DNA of 64,000 bases from Medakamo hakoo (taxonomy: Eukaryota > Chlorophyta > Trebouxiophyceae > Coccomyxaceae), in contig CP089453.1 in assembly GCA_026636295.1 (NCBI GenBank), positions 434,001 to 498,000 on the forward strand, written 5' to 3'. Shown piece after piece: positions 18,233-26,801 of the stretch. Each line of letters begins with the position of its first letter. The first letter of the stretch is position 1. The translations under genes and the position numbers were made by a program. Under the pieces are notes generated by a model that saw nothing but the letters and a program-made list of their open reading frames with translations, was not told the DNA's origin and ran no database searches.

Positions 18233-18447
18233 GCGCCGGGCGCGCTGGGGCCGGTTCAAGCCCACCTGGGTGAGGTGAGCCTCACGCGCGCACGCACAGA
18301 GCTGGATGGCGTGACGGGAAGGGTGGGCGTGTGCGTGAGGCGGTGGGGCTACCGCAACGGGGAATGAGCGAATGCCGTCGCCCGCCTCCGGCACCATCCC
18401 ACCACCCTTTCCACCCATGCCACAGCACTGTGCTTCCTCGGGATCAA

Positions 18448-19641
18448 TCACACGGCTCCTTCGACGTCAAACATGACGCTCTCCATGTACGCGTCCGCCC
18501 ACTCCACCCCAAAGCTGGCCGCCAACACCCGCCGCGTCCGGTCATTCCGCAGCTGGTGTTCTGCCCACCGTGCGTGCGCGGCCGCGACGGCGCAGGCGGA
18601 CGGCGAACGCGGGCTTAGCGGGCCAGCACCATTCTCAAGCACAAACTGTTCCGCGTACTCTAAATGAAAGCGGTGCAAGTCCGCCGCGTACGCGGCAAAA
18701 GCCGCGGCCGCGCCCACATCCCTCCCCGGCCGTGCGAGCACGCACGCGTCTGAGAAAATGGCGGATCCCCACTCGGGCGCGGCCCGGTTGGACGCCGCGC
18801 CCGGGTGGGCCGCTTGCAGCGCGGCTACGCCGGCAGCGTAGGACGGTGGGAGGGAGCCGTCCGGCGTGACGGGCGACGGGTCAATGATGGCCAGGGACAG
18901 GGGAGCGAGGGCGGGGCAGGCGGCGCCTGCGCCCCCGTCGGTCGGCGGCGCGATCGCGACCAGGTCGAAGGCCAGGATGGGGATGGGAAAATCAACCCAG
19001 GGCAAGGCGACGCCGTGGAGGACGGCGAGGTCGGGTGGGGAGCCGTCGGCGCCGCCCTTGATCGCGGCTTCCAAGTGGAGCTTGCGAAAGGCCGGGTGCG
19101 TGTAGACCCGGTTTTCCAGGCGGAAAGCCGGGTGGCGGCCGCCCGCGGCCCGGGAATCTTTGTACGCAATGTCCTGGGCGTGTGAATGAGGGGCGTGAGT
19201 GACGTGGGTCCGGGGAGGCGGTTTCGCTGAGACTTGTTGCTGTGTTGTCCTCCACCTCGTTTTTTTTCAACGTGCCTCGTCCAGGTCGACGCGCGTCGCG
19301 CGCGCACCCACCCACGCCGCCTCGATCGCGGACAGGAGGGACGCCAGGCCGGCGTCGTAGTCTGGTGGGGCCAGGCGCCAGGGAGGGATGGGAGGGGCGT
19401 GCGGCGTGCTGGCTGCTGCCGCGGCCGCGGCCGCGGGGTCGCCCCACCATGAGGTGGCGGCAGTGGCGGTCGTCGGCCCGACGACGGCCACGGGCGGCAC
19501 GTGCCGTTTTGCGACGCGTCGGCCGCGCCTCCTCCTGCTCCGCTTGCCTAGCACTAACGCGGGAAAAGGGGCGCATGCCCTAGTGGTGGCGGGCCGTGGG
19601 CGGGCGGCCGCATGGGAGGCGAGGCGGGCCGCGGAGTCCAT
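18448..19641 (-). CDS. PCYA: Phycocyanobilin:ferredoxin oxidoreductase-like bilin reductase (PcyA/HY2 family), plastid leader
   Basis: Two exons on the minus strand, 19641-19276 and 19173-18448, 363 aa. These reductases convert biliverdin to a phytobilin with ferredoxin in plastids, supplying phytochrome chromophore and retrograde signals. After an Arg/Ala-rich leader of about 90 residues comes LLSAIEAAW, then DIAYKDSR, FRLENRVYTHPAFRKLHLE, LAVLHGVALPWVDFPIPILA and FDLVAI. The catalytic Glu-His-Asp set of PcyA (E76/H88/D105 in cyanobacterial numbering) appears as Glu157, His175 and Asp192; the His-to-Asp spacing of 17 is identical. The 102-nt intron only works in frame with a GC donor (GAG|GCACGT) and CAG acceptor, and this gives VDLDE-DIAYKD opposite PEDLGYVE. 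The ATG at 19641 was chosen over 19701 because it begins the leader and leaves a 110-bp promoter. Confidence 0.84.
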
Positions 19642-19751
19642 TGGTGAAAGAGCGGAGTGAGAGCAAGCGTGCAAGCAAGCCGGAGTGAGCCCGGACTTCA
19701 TTCATTACCCCCACACCACAACACAGCGCGCCCAAACTCCACGCAGCAGCC
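19642..19751. promoter_or_regulatory. 110-bp divergent promoter PcyA / MINDY
   Basis: Head-to-head starts at 19641 (minus) and 19752 (plus). The sequence contains TTCATTCATTACCCCC and ACCACAACACAGCG and is AT-richer than the coding flanks. A shared promoter is inferred from spacing only. Confidence 0.4.
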
Positions 19752-21516
19752 ATGGCGGACGCGCCGCCCAGCGCGCCGGGTGGACCGCCGTCTGGCCCTG
19801 AGCCTGACCCGCCTCCGCCGGCTGCAGAAGCGCCCCCCACACCGCCGCCAGAGCCGACCTTCCCCATCATGCGCATTCGTTTTGGCGCCCGGGACGCCGT
19901 GCCCGTCTTGCTGCAGAACGAGAACGGGCCGTGCCCGCTCCTGGCCCTGGCCAACGTGCTGTTGTTGAGGGGATCCATCGAACTGGGCGCGGGCGCGACG
20001 GAGGCTAGCCAGGTGCGGGCAGTGGGTGGTGCGGGTGTTGCACACATCGCGAGCGCGCACGTTCCGCCGCGTGCATCTTCCCTTAACCTTCACACACCAC
20101 CCCTCCCCTTTTTCAACACACACAGAGCCGCTTGCTGTCCCTGGTCGCCGGCTACGTCCTCGACAGGGCCGAAAGGTTGGCGTCAGGAGGACATGCTGCT
20201 GACAACGTGGCCGCCAACGTCGAAGCCGCCCTAGAACGGGTGCCGAAACTGGCCACTGGCATTGATGTGAGGTGGACGGATGGTGGCGAGGGTTGGGGTA
20301 GGACATGTGCGGGCCCTGCCCCAAAGACAAGGACGCGGAGGCCTCCCCTCAAAAAAAAACACCGCCACAATCGCCGCCCCTCCTCCCTCACCAGGTCAAC
20401 ATCCGCTTCGCCCACCCGCGCGCCGTGGAGTTTACGGACGAGGTCGCGCTCTTCGACCTGGCGGGCGTCGGCCTCGTCCATGGCTGGGTCATGGCGCCGG
20501 ACGAGCCGGAAGCGGCGTCCCTGGGCACGGACGCCGCGTACAACGCGACGGCAGCCCTGGCGGTCGAGGCGGGTGGCGGTGCGCCGCCGCCGCCGCCGCC
20601 GCCCGCGCCCGCGCCCCGCCCGCCCGCCCGGTCGCTGCTCGACGAGGACTGGCCGCCGGCCGGGCCCCAACCACCGCCGTCCGCCCCGCAGCTCCCGGGC
20701 CTGGAGCCCGTCCTGTCGGCGGATTTAGCCGACGCGCTGGAGGCGAAGGTCGGCTTGGGCGACCGCCGCCGCGCGGCGTCCAGCAACGGCGGGGATGCCG
20801 TCTCGGCCCTCGTCTCGGCCGCCGTCGCCGAGGCGGCAGCGGCCGCGGCGGCCGCGGAACCAGCCACCTCCTCCTCCGCCCCCCCCACGTCCGACGATGC
20901 CCGGTCCGCCAAAGCCGCCGCGGCCGCGGCCTGGCTGGCCCGCACGGCGACGCAGCTCACGCCCGCCGGCTTGGTCGCACTGCACGACCCGGAGGCGGGC
21001 GGCCTGGCCCCCGGCGAACTGGCCGCATTCTTCAGAAACTCGCACTTTTCCGTCGCGTACGCCCGCCCGCGCCCGGCGGACCCACTCCCACCGGGAGACG
21101 TGGGCGGTGGCGTCTTCACGCTCGTCACCGACGTGGGTTACCGCGGCCGTGGCGTGGCCTGGGAGCGCCTGGACGGCATCGACGGAGACACGACGCTGGT
21201 GGGGCCGGACTTCCGTCCCCCCGGCGTGGAGGCAGAGGAAGACACGGCGGCCGCGCGGGCGGCGCAGCCGCCGACTGGCGCTGAGGACGCGGATCGCGAG
21301 TTGGCGATGCGGTTGCAAGCTGAGGAAGACGCGGCGGCGCGGGCGGCCCAGGAGCGGGCGCGGGCCGCTGCGGCCGAGCGCGCGGCGGCGGAGCAGCGGG
21401 CTCAGCAGGCTCAGCAGCAACGGCCGCTGAGGCGGCCTGGGTCGGGCGGGCTGCTGGGCTTTGGCAGCGGGCGGCGGCTGAGCAGCGGGAGTGGAGAAAA
21501 GTGCGTGGTGATGTAA
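19752..21516 (+). CDS. MINDY: MINDY-family (FAM63) Lys48-deubiquitinase with C-terminal CaaX box
   Basis: Three exons, 19752-20012, 20126-20266, 20395-21516 (phase-0 GT-AG introns of 113 and 128 nt), 507 aa. MINDY enzymes are cysteine proteases that trim Lys48-linked polyubiquitin. Seen: catalytic loop VLLQNENGPCPLLALANVLL (Cys61), SLVAGYVLDRAERL, LATGIDVNIRFAHP across the second splice, VALFDLAGVGLVHGWVM, and the catalytic His in FRNSHFSVAY (His351). The C-terminal helix DADRELAMRLQAEEDAAARA resembles the ubiquitin-interacting MIU motif. The protein ends CVVM, a CaaX prenylation box. An Ala/Gly/Pro-rich insert of about 120 residues lies between the two halves of the catalytic domain. The stop codon TAA lies inside TGTAA. 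Confidence 0.9.
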
Positions 21517-21578
21517 GACAGCACCAGCAGGCCCCGGGCGGCCCGTGGAAGAAAGAGGTGGATGGGGATGGGTGTGGG

Positions 21579-21600
21579 GATGGGAGGATATCCTCCCATC
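21579..21600. promoter_or_regulatory. Perfect 22-bp palindrome upstream of secreted-protein gene 1
   Basis: The 11-bp half GATGGGAGGAT is followed immediately by its exact reverse complement ATCCTCCCATC, with no spacer and no mismatch. It sits 63 bp after the MINDY stop codon and 78 bp before the ATG of the first secreted glycine-zipper gene. It could be a dimeric factor site or an RNA hairpin at the MINDY 3' end; nothing in the sequence decides. Confidence 0.6.
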
Positions 21601-21677
21601 TCGCTCGCCGGCGCGCTGCACGCACACGTGCGTTTGCTCCTCGTCCCCCTTCCACAGTCCCACTCCCCCACACAAAA

Positions 21678-22611
21678 ATGCGCCTCGCCCTCATCGCTGT
21701 GTTCGCCCTCGCGGCCACCCCGGCCCTGGCCGGCCGCGTCCTGCTGGGTGAGTGTGGCCGAAAAATGCGAGCGGGAAGGCGGCGGCGAGGAAAACGGCGC
21801 CAAAAGCATGCACGCGTTTCCCGCCTCGGCGTTTTGCCGGCCACGCACCTCGCAAACGCTCTCCCTCTCCCCTTCAGTGGTCGATGTAGGGGCGCATCAC
21901 CTAGTGGGTGGCGGTGGATTGACCGCATGAGGCCGGGACAGGCCCAGACACGCGGCGTGTGGGAGGGCTCGCGTGCGCGACAACCCGACGCGCCACCTTC
22001 TCGCCGGGCGCGCTGACACCGCGACTCACCCCGCCACTGTCCCGCCCACACCCAACGCACAAGCAGACGACGCCACCGCTCCCAAAGCCGCCGAAGCCAC
22101 GCTGACGCTCAAGGGCAAGACCGCCACGTACGCCGACGGCGTCCTGACGTTCACCGACCCGGCCAAGGACGTGCAGACGACCGTGGGCTCCATCCCCACG
22201 GCCGACGCGTTCGCGCCGGGCCACTTTTCCGACGACGAGCCGGGCGACGCCGTGCTGTCCGGCAAGACGGCCGAGGGCGAGCCGGTCGCCGTCGTCGTCC
22301 GCCTGACGAAGCCCGTGTACGCGGACGGCAAGGTCACCATCCAGGCGGCGCCCCTGCCCAAGGCCGAGCCCGCCATCCTGACAGGCGGCGAGGTGGCCAA
22401 GGTCAAAGCCACGGCCGCGGAGACGGTGCCGGCCGTGCTTGAAGAGCCTTCCCTGGTCGTTGACTCCCTGAGCGCGACTGAAGCGCCCGCTGACGGGGAA
22501 AAGCACGGCCTCATTGGCGCGGCGATCGGCGCGGGCATCGGCAACGCGGTCTGTGGCGGGTCGTGGCTGTGCAGTGCGACTGGGGCAGTGATCGGGTACA
22601 ACGGCCGTTGA
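21678..22611 (+). CDS. Secreted glycine-zipper protein 1 (tandem family of three)
   Basis: Two exons, 21678-21747 and 22064-22611 (316-nt intron, phase 1), about 205 aa. Signal peptide MRLALIAVFALAATPALAG, then RVLLADDATAPK; the splice restores the (R)xLLAD motif shared with the second paralogue. A beta-rich middle follows (TLTLKGKTATYADGVLTFTDP, AVLSGKTAEGEPVAVVVRLT). The C-terminus after EKHG is a glycine zipper, LIGAAIGAGIGNAVCGGSWL then GAVIGY, with two Cys. I do not recognise a named family; only the tail resembles glycine-zipper 2TM segments of bacterial outer-membrane lipoproteins. The same layout is found in the next two plus-strand genes, so this is a tandem family of exported or membrane-inserting proteins of unknown role. 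The exon structure is inferred from paralogue alignment. Confidence 0.75.
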
Positions 22612-22780
22612 TGTGCGTTGAGGGAGTTCAGTCCGTGATTTTGGTCGTTTGCCCTGCGCGAGGCCGCGTCGCCCTCTCTCCGACTCCGTTTCATGCAAAC
22701 GGAGCGGGTGAGCGCGCGCGCGCGTGAAGAGAAAGAAGAAGAAGAGAGACGCAGAGGGGTGTGTGTGTGTGTTGTAAGCA

Positions 22781-23011
22781 GGGCGCCTCCTCGTTGGGCC
22801 TGCACAAGGCCCGTCTCTCAAAACCTGGGCGGTGGGATGGAGCGGGCGGATGGAGCGGGCGCCTCCTCGTTGGGCCTGCACAAGGCCCGTCTCTCAAAAC
22901 CTGGGCGGTGGGATGGAGCGGGCGGATGGAGCGGGCGCCTCCTCGTTGGGCCTGCACAAGGCCCGTCTCTCAAAACCTGGGCGGTGGGATGGAGCGGGCG
23001 GATGGAGCGGG
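22781..23011. repeat. Tandem repeat, three copies of 76 bp
   Basis: Copies begin at about 22785, 22861 and 22937 with an exact 76-bp period and essentially no differences until the array ends near 23011. The unit contains GCCTCCTCGTTGGGCCTGCA, a GGGCC-tgcacaa-GGCCC inverted repeat capable of a short hairpin, and AAAACCTGGGCGG. Since 76 is not a multiple of three, it cannot be a coding repeat. It lies between the poly(A)-like signal of secreted gene 1 and the promoter of gene 2. The near-identity implies recent expansion. Confidence 0.92.
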
Positions 23012-23250
23012 TGACTTTCTTGCCTGCGTGTTGCAGAGGGTTGGCGATGCATCGACACATTGCCGCTCTCGTCAGACCCTCTGCCCGCCCGGCGTCCGCT
23101 TTTTAAAACTCGTAGTTCGAAGCTTAGATCCCAGGGTCAGGTCACAGGCGGAGCGGGCGAGAGTGGCGGCGGGCGGCGGAAGGGAAGAGAAAAAAAAGAA
23201 AGAGGGAGAGCTGGACGGGAAGCGAGACGCGAAGCTACCAGCCCCGGCCA

Positions 23251-23288
23251 GAGGCAGTTGCCTCTGCTCCCACCGACCCTTTTTATAG
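23251..23288 (+). promoter_or_regulatory. Candidate core promoter of secreted-protein gene 2
   Basis: An inverted repeat GAGGCA-GT-TGCCTC (23251-23264) lies about 17 bp before TTTTATAG (23281-23288), a TATA-like box about 115 bp upstream of the ATG at 23402. A T/C-rich stretch follows to the start codon. TATA-like boxes are rare in this GC-rich window. Confidence 0.45.
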
Positions 23289-23401
23289 CCAGCCCACTGC
23301 CACCACTTCGACACACCACTATCTTCCAAACCTCCCTCCTCCTCCTCCTCCTCCTGCCAACCACCTCCACCCCTCCACACACACCCTCGCCTCCCACAAC
23401 C

Positions 23402-24055
23402 ATGAAGCTGTCCGCCGTCCCCACCCTGGCCGTCGCCGCCTTGCTGGCCGGCGCGTCCGGCGCGTCCGCCGCCTCCGCCCGCGCCCTGCTCGCCGACGCC
23501 GCCCCCGCCCCCGCCGCGGCTCCCATGGCTATGAAAGCCGGCCCCGCCGACCTGACGCTGGCCGCCGACAAAGTCAAGTTTGCCGGCGGCAAGCTGACGA
23601 TCGTGGACCCCAGCGACACGATCATCAAGCGCAACGGCGAGGCCGTCGGCCTGGCCTCGACGACGGCCACGTTTGGGGCGGGCACGAAAATGAATGCGCC
23701 GGCCGAGGCGGCGATCTTGGGCGTCACCGACACGGGCGCGCCCATCACCGCCATCGCCCGCCTGTCCAACCCCGTCCTCACGGACGACGCCCTGACGTTT
23801 GACGCCGTCATCCTGGGCAAGCCGGTCACCGCGGACGGCGCCGTGGCTGCCACCGCCGCCAAAGCCAAGTCCATGATCTCGCCTGACGCGACGTCGTTCT
23901 CTGCTGACACTGCCGCCGTCGTGTTTGACGGCCAAAGCTCCGAAATGGACGGCGAAAAGGGCATCGTGGGCGCCGTCGTCGGTGCGGGCGTGGGCGCGGC
24001 AGTTTGCGGCCCGTGGTGCGCGGCGGGCGGCGCGTGGGCGGGTTCCTGGTGGTGA
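23402..24055 (+). CDS. Secreted glycine-zipper protein 2 (tandem family of three)
   Basis: Single exon, 217 aa. Signal peptide MKLSAVPTLAVAALLAGASG, an Ala-rich linker with RALLADAAPAPAAAP, and a beta-rich central domain (DLTLAADKVKFAGGKLTIVD; AAILGVTDTGAPITAIARLS followed by NPVLTDDALTFDAVI). The C-terminal glycine zipper GIVGAVVGAGVGAAVCGPWC is followed by AAGGAWAGSWW. The central motif (GxLTxxxP ... AxLGxxxxGxPxxAIxRLxxP ... LTFxA) aligns with secreted proteins 1 and 3. The two Cys in the tail are conserved in all three. Family not recognised. A TGTAA follows at 24205-24209, about 150 bp after the stop. Confidence 0.82.
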   Translation: MKLSAVPTLAVAALLAGASGASAASARALLADAAPAPAAAPMAMKAGPADLTLAADKVKFAGGKLTIVDPSDTIIKRNGEAVGLASTTATFGAGTKMNAPAEAAILGVTDTGAPITAIARLSNPVLTDDALTFDAVILGKPVTADGAVAATAAKAKSMISPDATSFSADTAAVVFDGQSSEMDGEKGIVGAVVGAGVGAAVCGPWCAAGGAWAGSWW

Positions 24056-25319
24056 ACCAACGCGGCAACAAAAGAGAGAAGAGCTGCATGAATACATGTC
24101 GTGTTGTTAGGCCCGGCTGGCACCTCCATTTTGTGTGTTTCATCCCTTCCCCACCCGCCGCCTGCCCGCAGAGAGGAAGTGAACAAGATTAGACCCCCCT
24201 GCGTTGTAAACCCTGCGTTGAAAACAAAAACCCAAACAAAAACGTCCCATCCGCGTTTTTTTGTCTCCTCTCATGGAGCGTCGAGGTAGGTTGGAGGGAG
24301 GGCGGGACTGCGGGTGGGGGGCTCGTCGGCGTTCCTGCGGGCCTGGCTGCTGGGGGCTCGAAACTCCGCCGGCAGGGCAGGGCAGGCAGGTTGCAGTGTG
24401 GCGAGCTCACAGTGTGCGCTGGTGTCTGGTCTCTGCGGGCATCTGGCGTCTGTTCCAAAGCGCCGGAACAGTCCGTCCGTCTTTTCTTTCTCCAGTAGCG
24501 GTTGGGCGGCAAAAAAGGAAGAGACGCGGTGGGGCAGGCCACACCTCCATTTCGCCGCGCTCAAGCAGGTGCGTTTGTTTGTCCCGTCCGATTTCCCCGC
24601 CTCCCGCCCCACTTTCCACCCTGCCCACCCAAGGTTGGGTGTCCAGGGCTGTGAGGAAGCCAGCGACGGGCGCGCGCGGCGTCGGCCCCGCCCCACCAGC
24701 CCCCCCGGCACCTTTTTTTTTCTTGGGCCAGCGCCACAAACAGTCGCGCACCGATGTTCCGCGTCGCTTTCACCGGGCGCCCAGCGCCCTTGCGCCGGCC
24801 TCCCGCGCAATTGGATCGCCCCATTATGTGTCCAGGCCTTGCGCCATGTCCGTTTGCGAGTGTAATTCGGCGTCGACGCTGGCGCCGCCTCGCGGGCGCC
24901 CTCTCCTTTTCTCGCGCGCGTGAGATTGCAATAGAACAACATTGGGCTTCCGCGCTGCTTCCGCGCCCCGGACCCACCGCCCGCGATAGGCGGCGGCGCC
25001 CACTGGGGCGGGCCAGAAAGAGCAAGAGCGTTCCACCCCGTCAGAGGTGGCGGCGGCGGACGGCGTGTGTCGCTTGGTGCGCGGCCTGGGCGCTTAGGTC
25101 GGGAGAGCGGCGGGAAAAAAAAAGAGCCTGGGCCAAAGCGTCCAAACCGCGCGAAAGAGCGCTGCGCTCGTCTGTGTCTCTCCACCCACCCACCCACCAC
25201 CCACCGTGTGTGCGTATGCGGCCACCGTCCATCGCACCTCAAAGCTCACGCCCTGCCCCCCCCCCGTGAAACCACCACACGCAGACCAACACAACCTCCC
25301 CCACCACCCACCACCAACC
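24056..25319. other. 1.26-kb spacer without recognisable gene
   Basis: The longest gene-free stretch of the window. It begins with the AT-richer 3' region of secreted gene 2 (TGTAA at 24205). I found no homologous ORF on either strand, no tRNA-like fold and no repeat. Open frames here are Arg/Pro-rich and typical of stop-poor GC-rich DNA. The last 100 bp are C-rich and precede the ATG of gene 3. A non-coding RNA or long regulatory region is possible but unsupported. Confidence 0.5.
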
Positions 25320-26245
25320 ATGCGCTTCTTCTCCGTGCTCGCCGTCGCGGCCGCCCTGGCCACCGCTGCCAACGCGCGGTCGCTCCAGGAAGACTCGTCC
25401 CTGTGGCCGATGGACGCGCCGTCGTCGTACGCGGCCGTCGCCGACGCCCAGCCCCTGGCCGAGGCCGCCGCCGCGCCGGCCGCCGCGCCGGCCGCCGCGC
25501 CGGCGGCGCCGGCCGTTGTCCCGTCCACCAAGGCCGAGGGCGAGCTGACGGTCACGGCCGCGTCGGCGGAGTTCAGCCCTGAGGCGGGCACGCTCACGCT
25601 GACGGGGCCGTCGTCGTTCGTCGCCCAGGCGCCCGACGGCGCCGCGTCCATCATCACCATCCCCAACGTCCTGGCCGCCGGCCCCCGCGTCAACGGCCCG
25701 TCCGACGTCCTCGTCCTGGGCCAGGACGCCGAGGGCAACGCCGTCCGCGCGATTGTCCGCATCACGGGGGCGCCGACCGGCTCGGCCGACGTCCTGACCT
25801 TCCCGGCCACCGTCATCGAGAAGGAGGCGGCCGTCGCGCTGGAGGGCGGCGCCGTCGCGGCGGCCAAGGCCGGCGAGACCGTCCTGCCGGCCGGCGCGCC
25901 CTTCAAGCTGACGTCGTCCGCTGTCCTGGCCGACGGCGCCCGCCCGCCCGCGCCCGCCAAGCCCGCGTCCGAGATGCAGGCCGCTGGCGAAGAGGGCGAA
26001 GGCTCCGTCGCGGGCGGTCTCATCGGCGGCGGCGTGGGCGGGCTGATCTGCGGCATCTACTGCGCCATTGCGGGTCAGTTTTTGAGGGTTTTTTTTGCTG
26101 GGGTGGGGGGTGGGTGGGTGGGGGGTCTCTCTCTCCCCTCTCTCTCGATCTCCTCTCTCTCACTCTCTACCCACCCACTCCACCCTACCCAAAACACACA
26201 CCCAAACGCGCAACAGGTGGCGGCGCGGGCTACATCCTGGGCTGA
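25320..26245 (+). CDS. Secreted glycine-zipper protein 3 (tandem family of three)
   Basis: Two exons, 25320-26073 and 26217-26245 (143-nt intron, phase 1), 260 aa. Signal peptide MRFFSVLAVAAALATAANAR, a negatively charged and Ala/Pro repeat linker, then the shared beta-rich domain (ELTVTAASAEFSPEAGTLTL; DVLVLGQDAEGNAVRAIVRI). The glycine zipper SVAGGLIGGGVGGLICGIYC is completed by the second exon, which adds only GGAGYILG before the TGA. Splitting the zipper over a terminal mini-exon is supported by restoration of the GxxxG spacing. No named family is recognised. A TGTAA lies at 26649-26653, about 400 bp downstream. Confidence 0.8.
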
Positions 26246-26801
26246 TCGGCGCCAACCAACGTGAGATGAGTGAGGGACTGGCCGTGCGCCGTGCGAAAGC
26301 GCGGCGCGCGACCACGCCCCGTGTCCCCCCAAACAAAAAACCTTGGGCGTGAGATTTTTGAGAGACGAAGGAAAGACTAAAAAAACGCCCCGCGCTGCGC
26401 AACACGCCGCGGTTCCAAGGAGCCGGGCGTTGCGCGTGCGTGCGTTTTGAATTGTGCCTGTTTTTGTCCCTGCTTGCCTTGTGAACTTGCCGGTGCCCCC
26501 TGGTTGTTGCGACCGGGGCCCCGCGCCTGCCGTGACGGGCGGCCCTTGCTCTGCCTCGAGGAAGAACACAGGTTGCTTGGAGCGCAGGGGCGCAGGTGCC
26601 CGTGGCCCGCGCCACCAGGGGCATGCCCGGCTTCCCCCCTTTGTTGTTTGTAAACCGAGTTGCCTTTTTTTTCTCGACGGTTGCACACCACGCGCGCACC
26701 GCCCCCTCCCACTCAGGTGCTACTGCCACTAAGGTGCTAGAAGACAGTGTGTTTCGTCTCCCTCCCACCCTCCCAACTCCCACCCCGGGCCCACCTCTCA
26801 T
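26246..26801. other. 556-bp convergent spacer between secreted gene 3 and RMND1
   Basis: Holds both 3' ends. An 11-bp-stem inverted repeat (GCGCAACACGCC ... GGGCGTTGCGC) spans 26397-26434 and a TGTAA is present at 26649. No gene or RNA is recognisable. Confidence 0.45.

Larger units (their letters stand above)
22612..23401. other. 790-bp spacer between secreted-protein genes 1 and 2
   Basis: Contains a TGTAA at 22773-22777 (about 160 bp after the stop of gene 1), the 3 x 76-bp tandem repeat, then the promoter of gene 2 with a GAGGCA-GT-TGCCTC inverted repeat, a TATA-like TTTATAG and a CT-rich stretch before the ATG. Open frames across the repeats have no homology and are artefacts of stop-poor sequence. 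Confidence 0.6.

Noticed and set aside
22693-23288. Open frames over the 76-bp repeat
   Set aside because: The period is not divisible by three, so the peptide differs in each copy; no start context or homology.
24341-24366. tRNA T-arm-like GGGGGCTCGAAACTCC
   Set aside because: No matching acceptor, D or anticodon arms around it.
24754-25269. Candidate ORF in the long empty spacer
   Set aside because: Arg/Trp-rich translation with no recognisable domain; probably non-coding.
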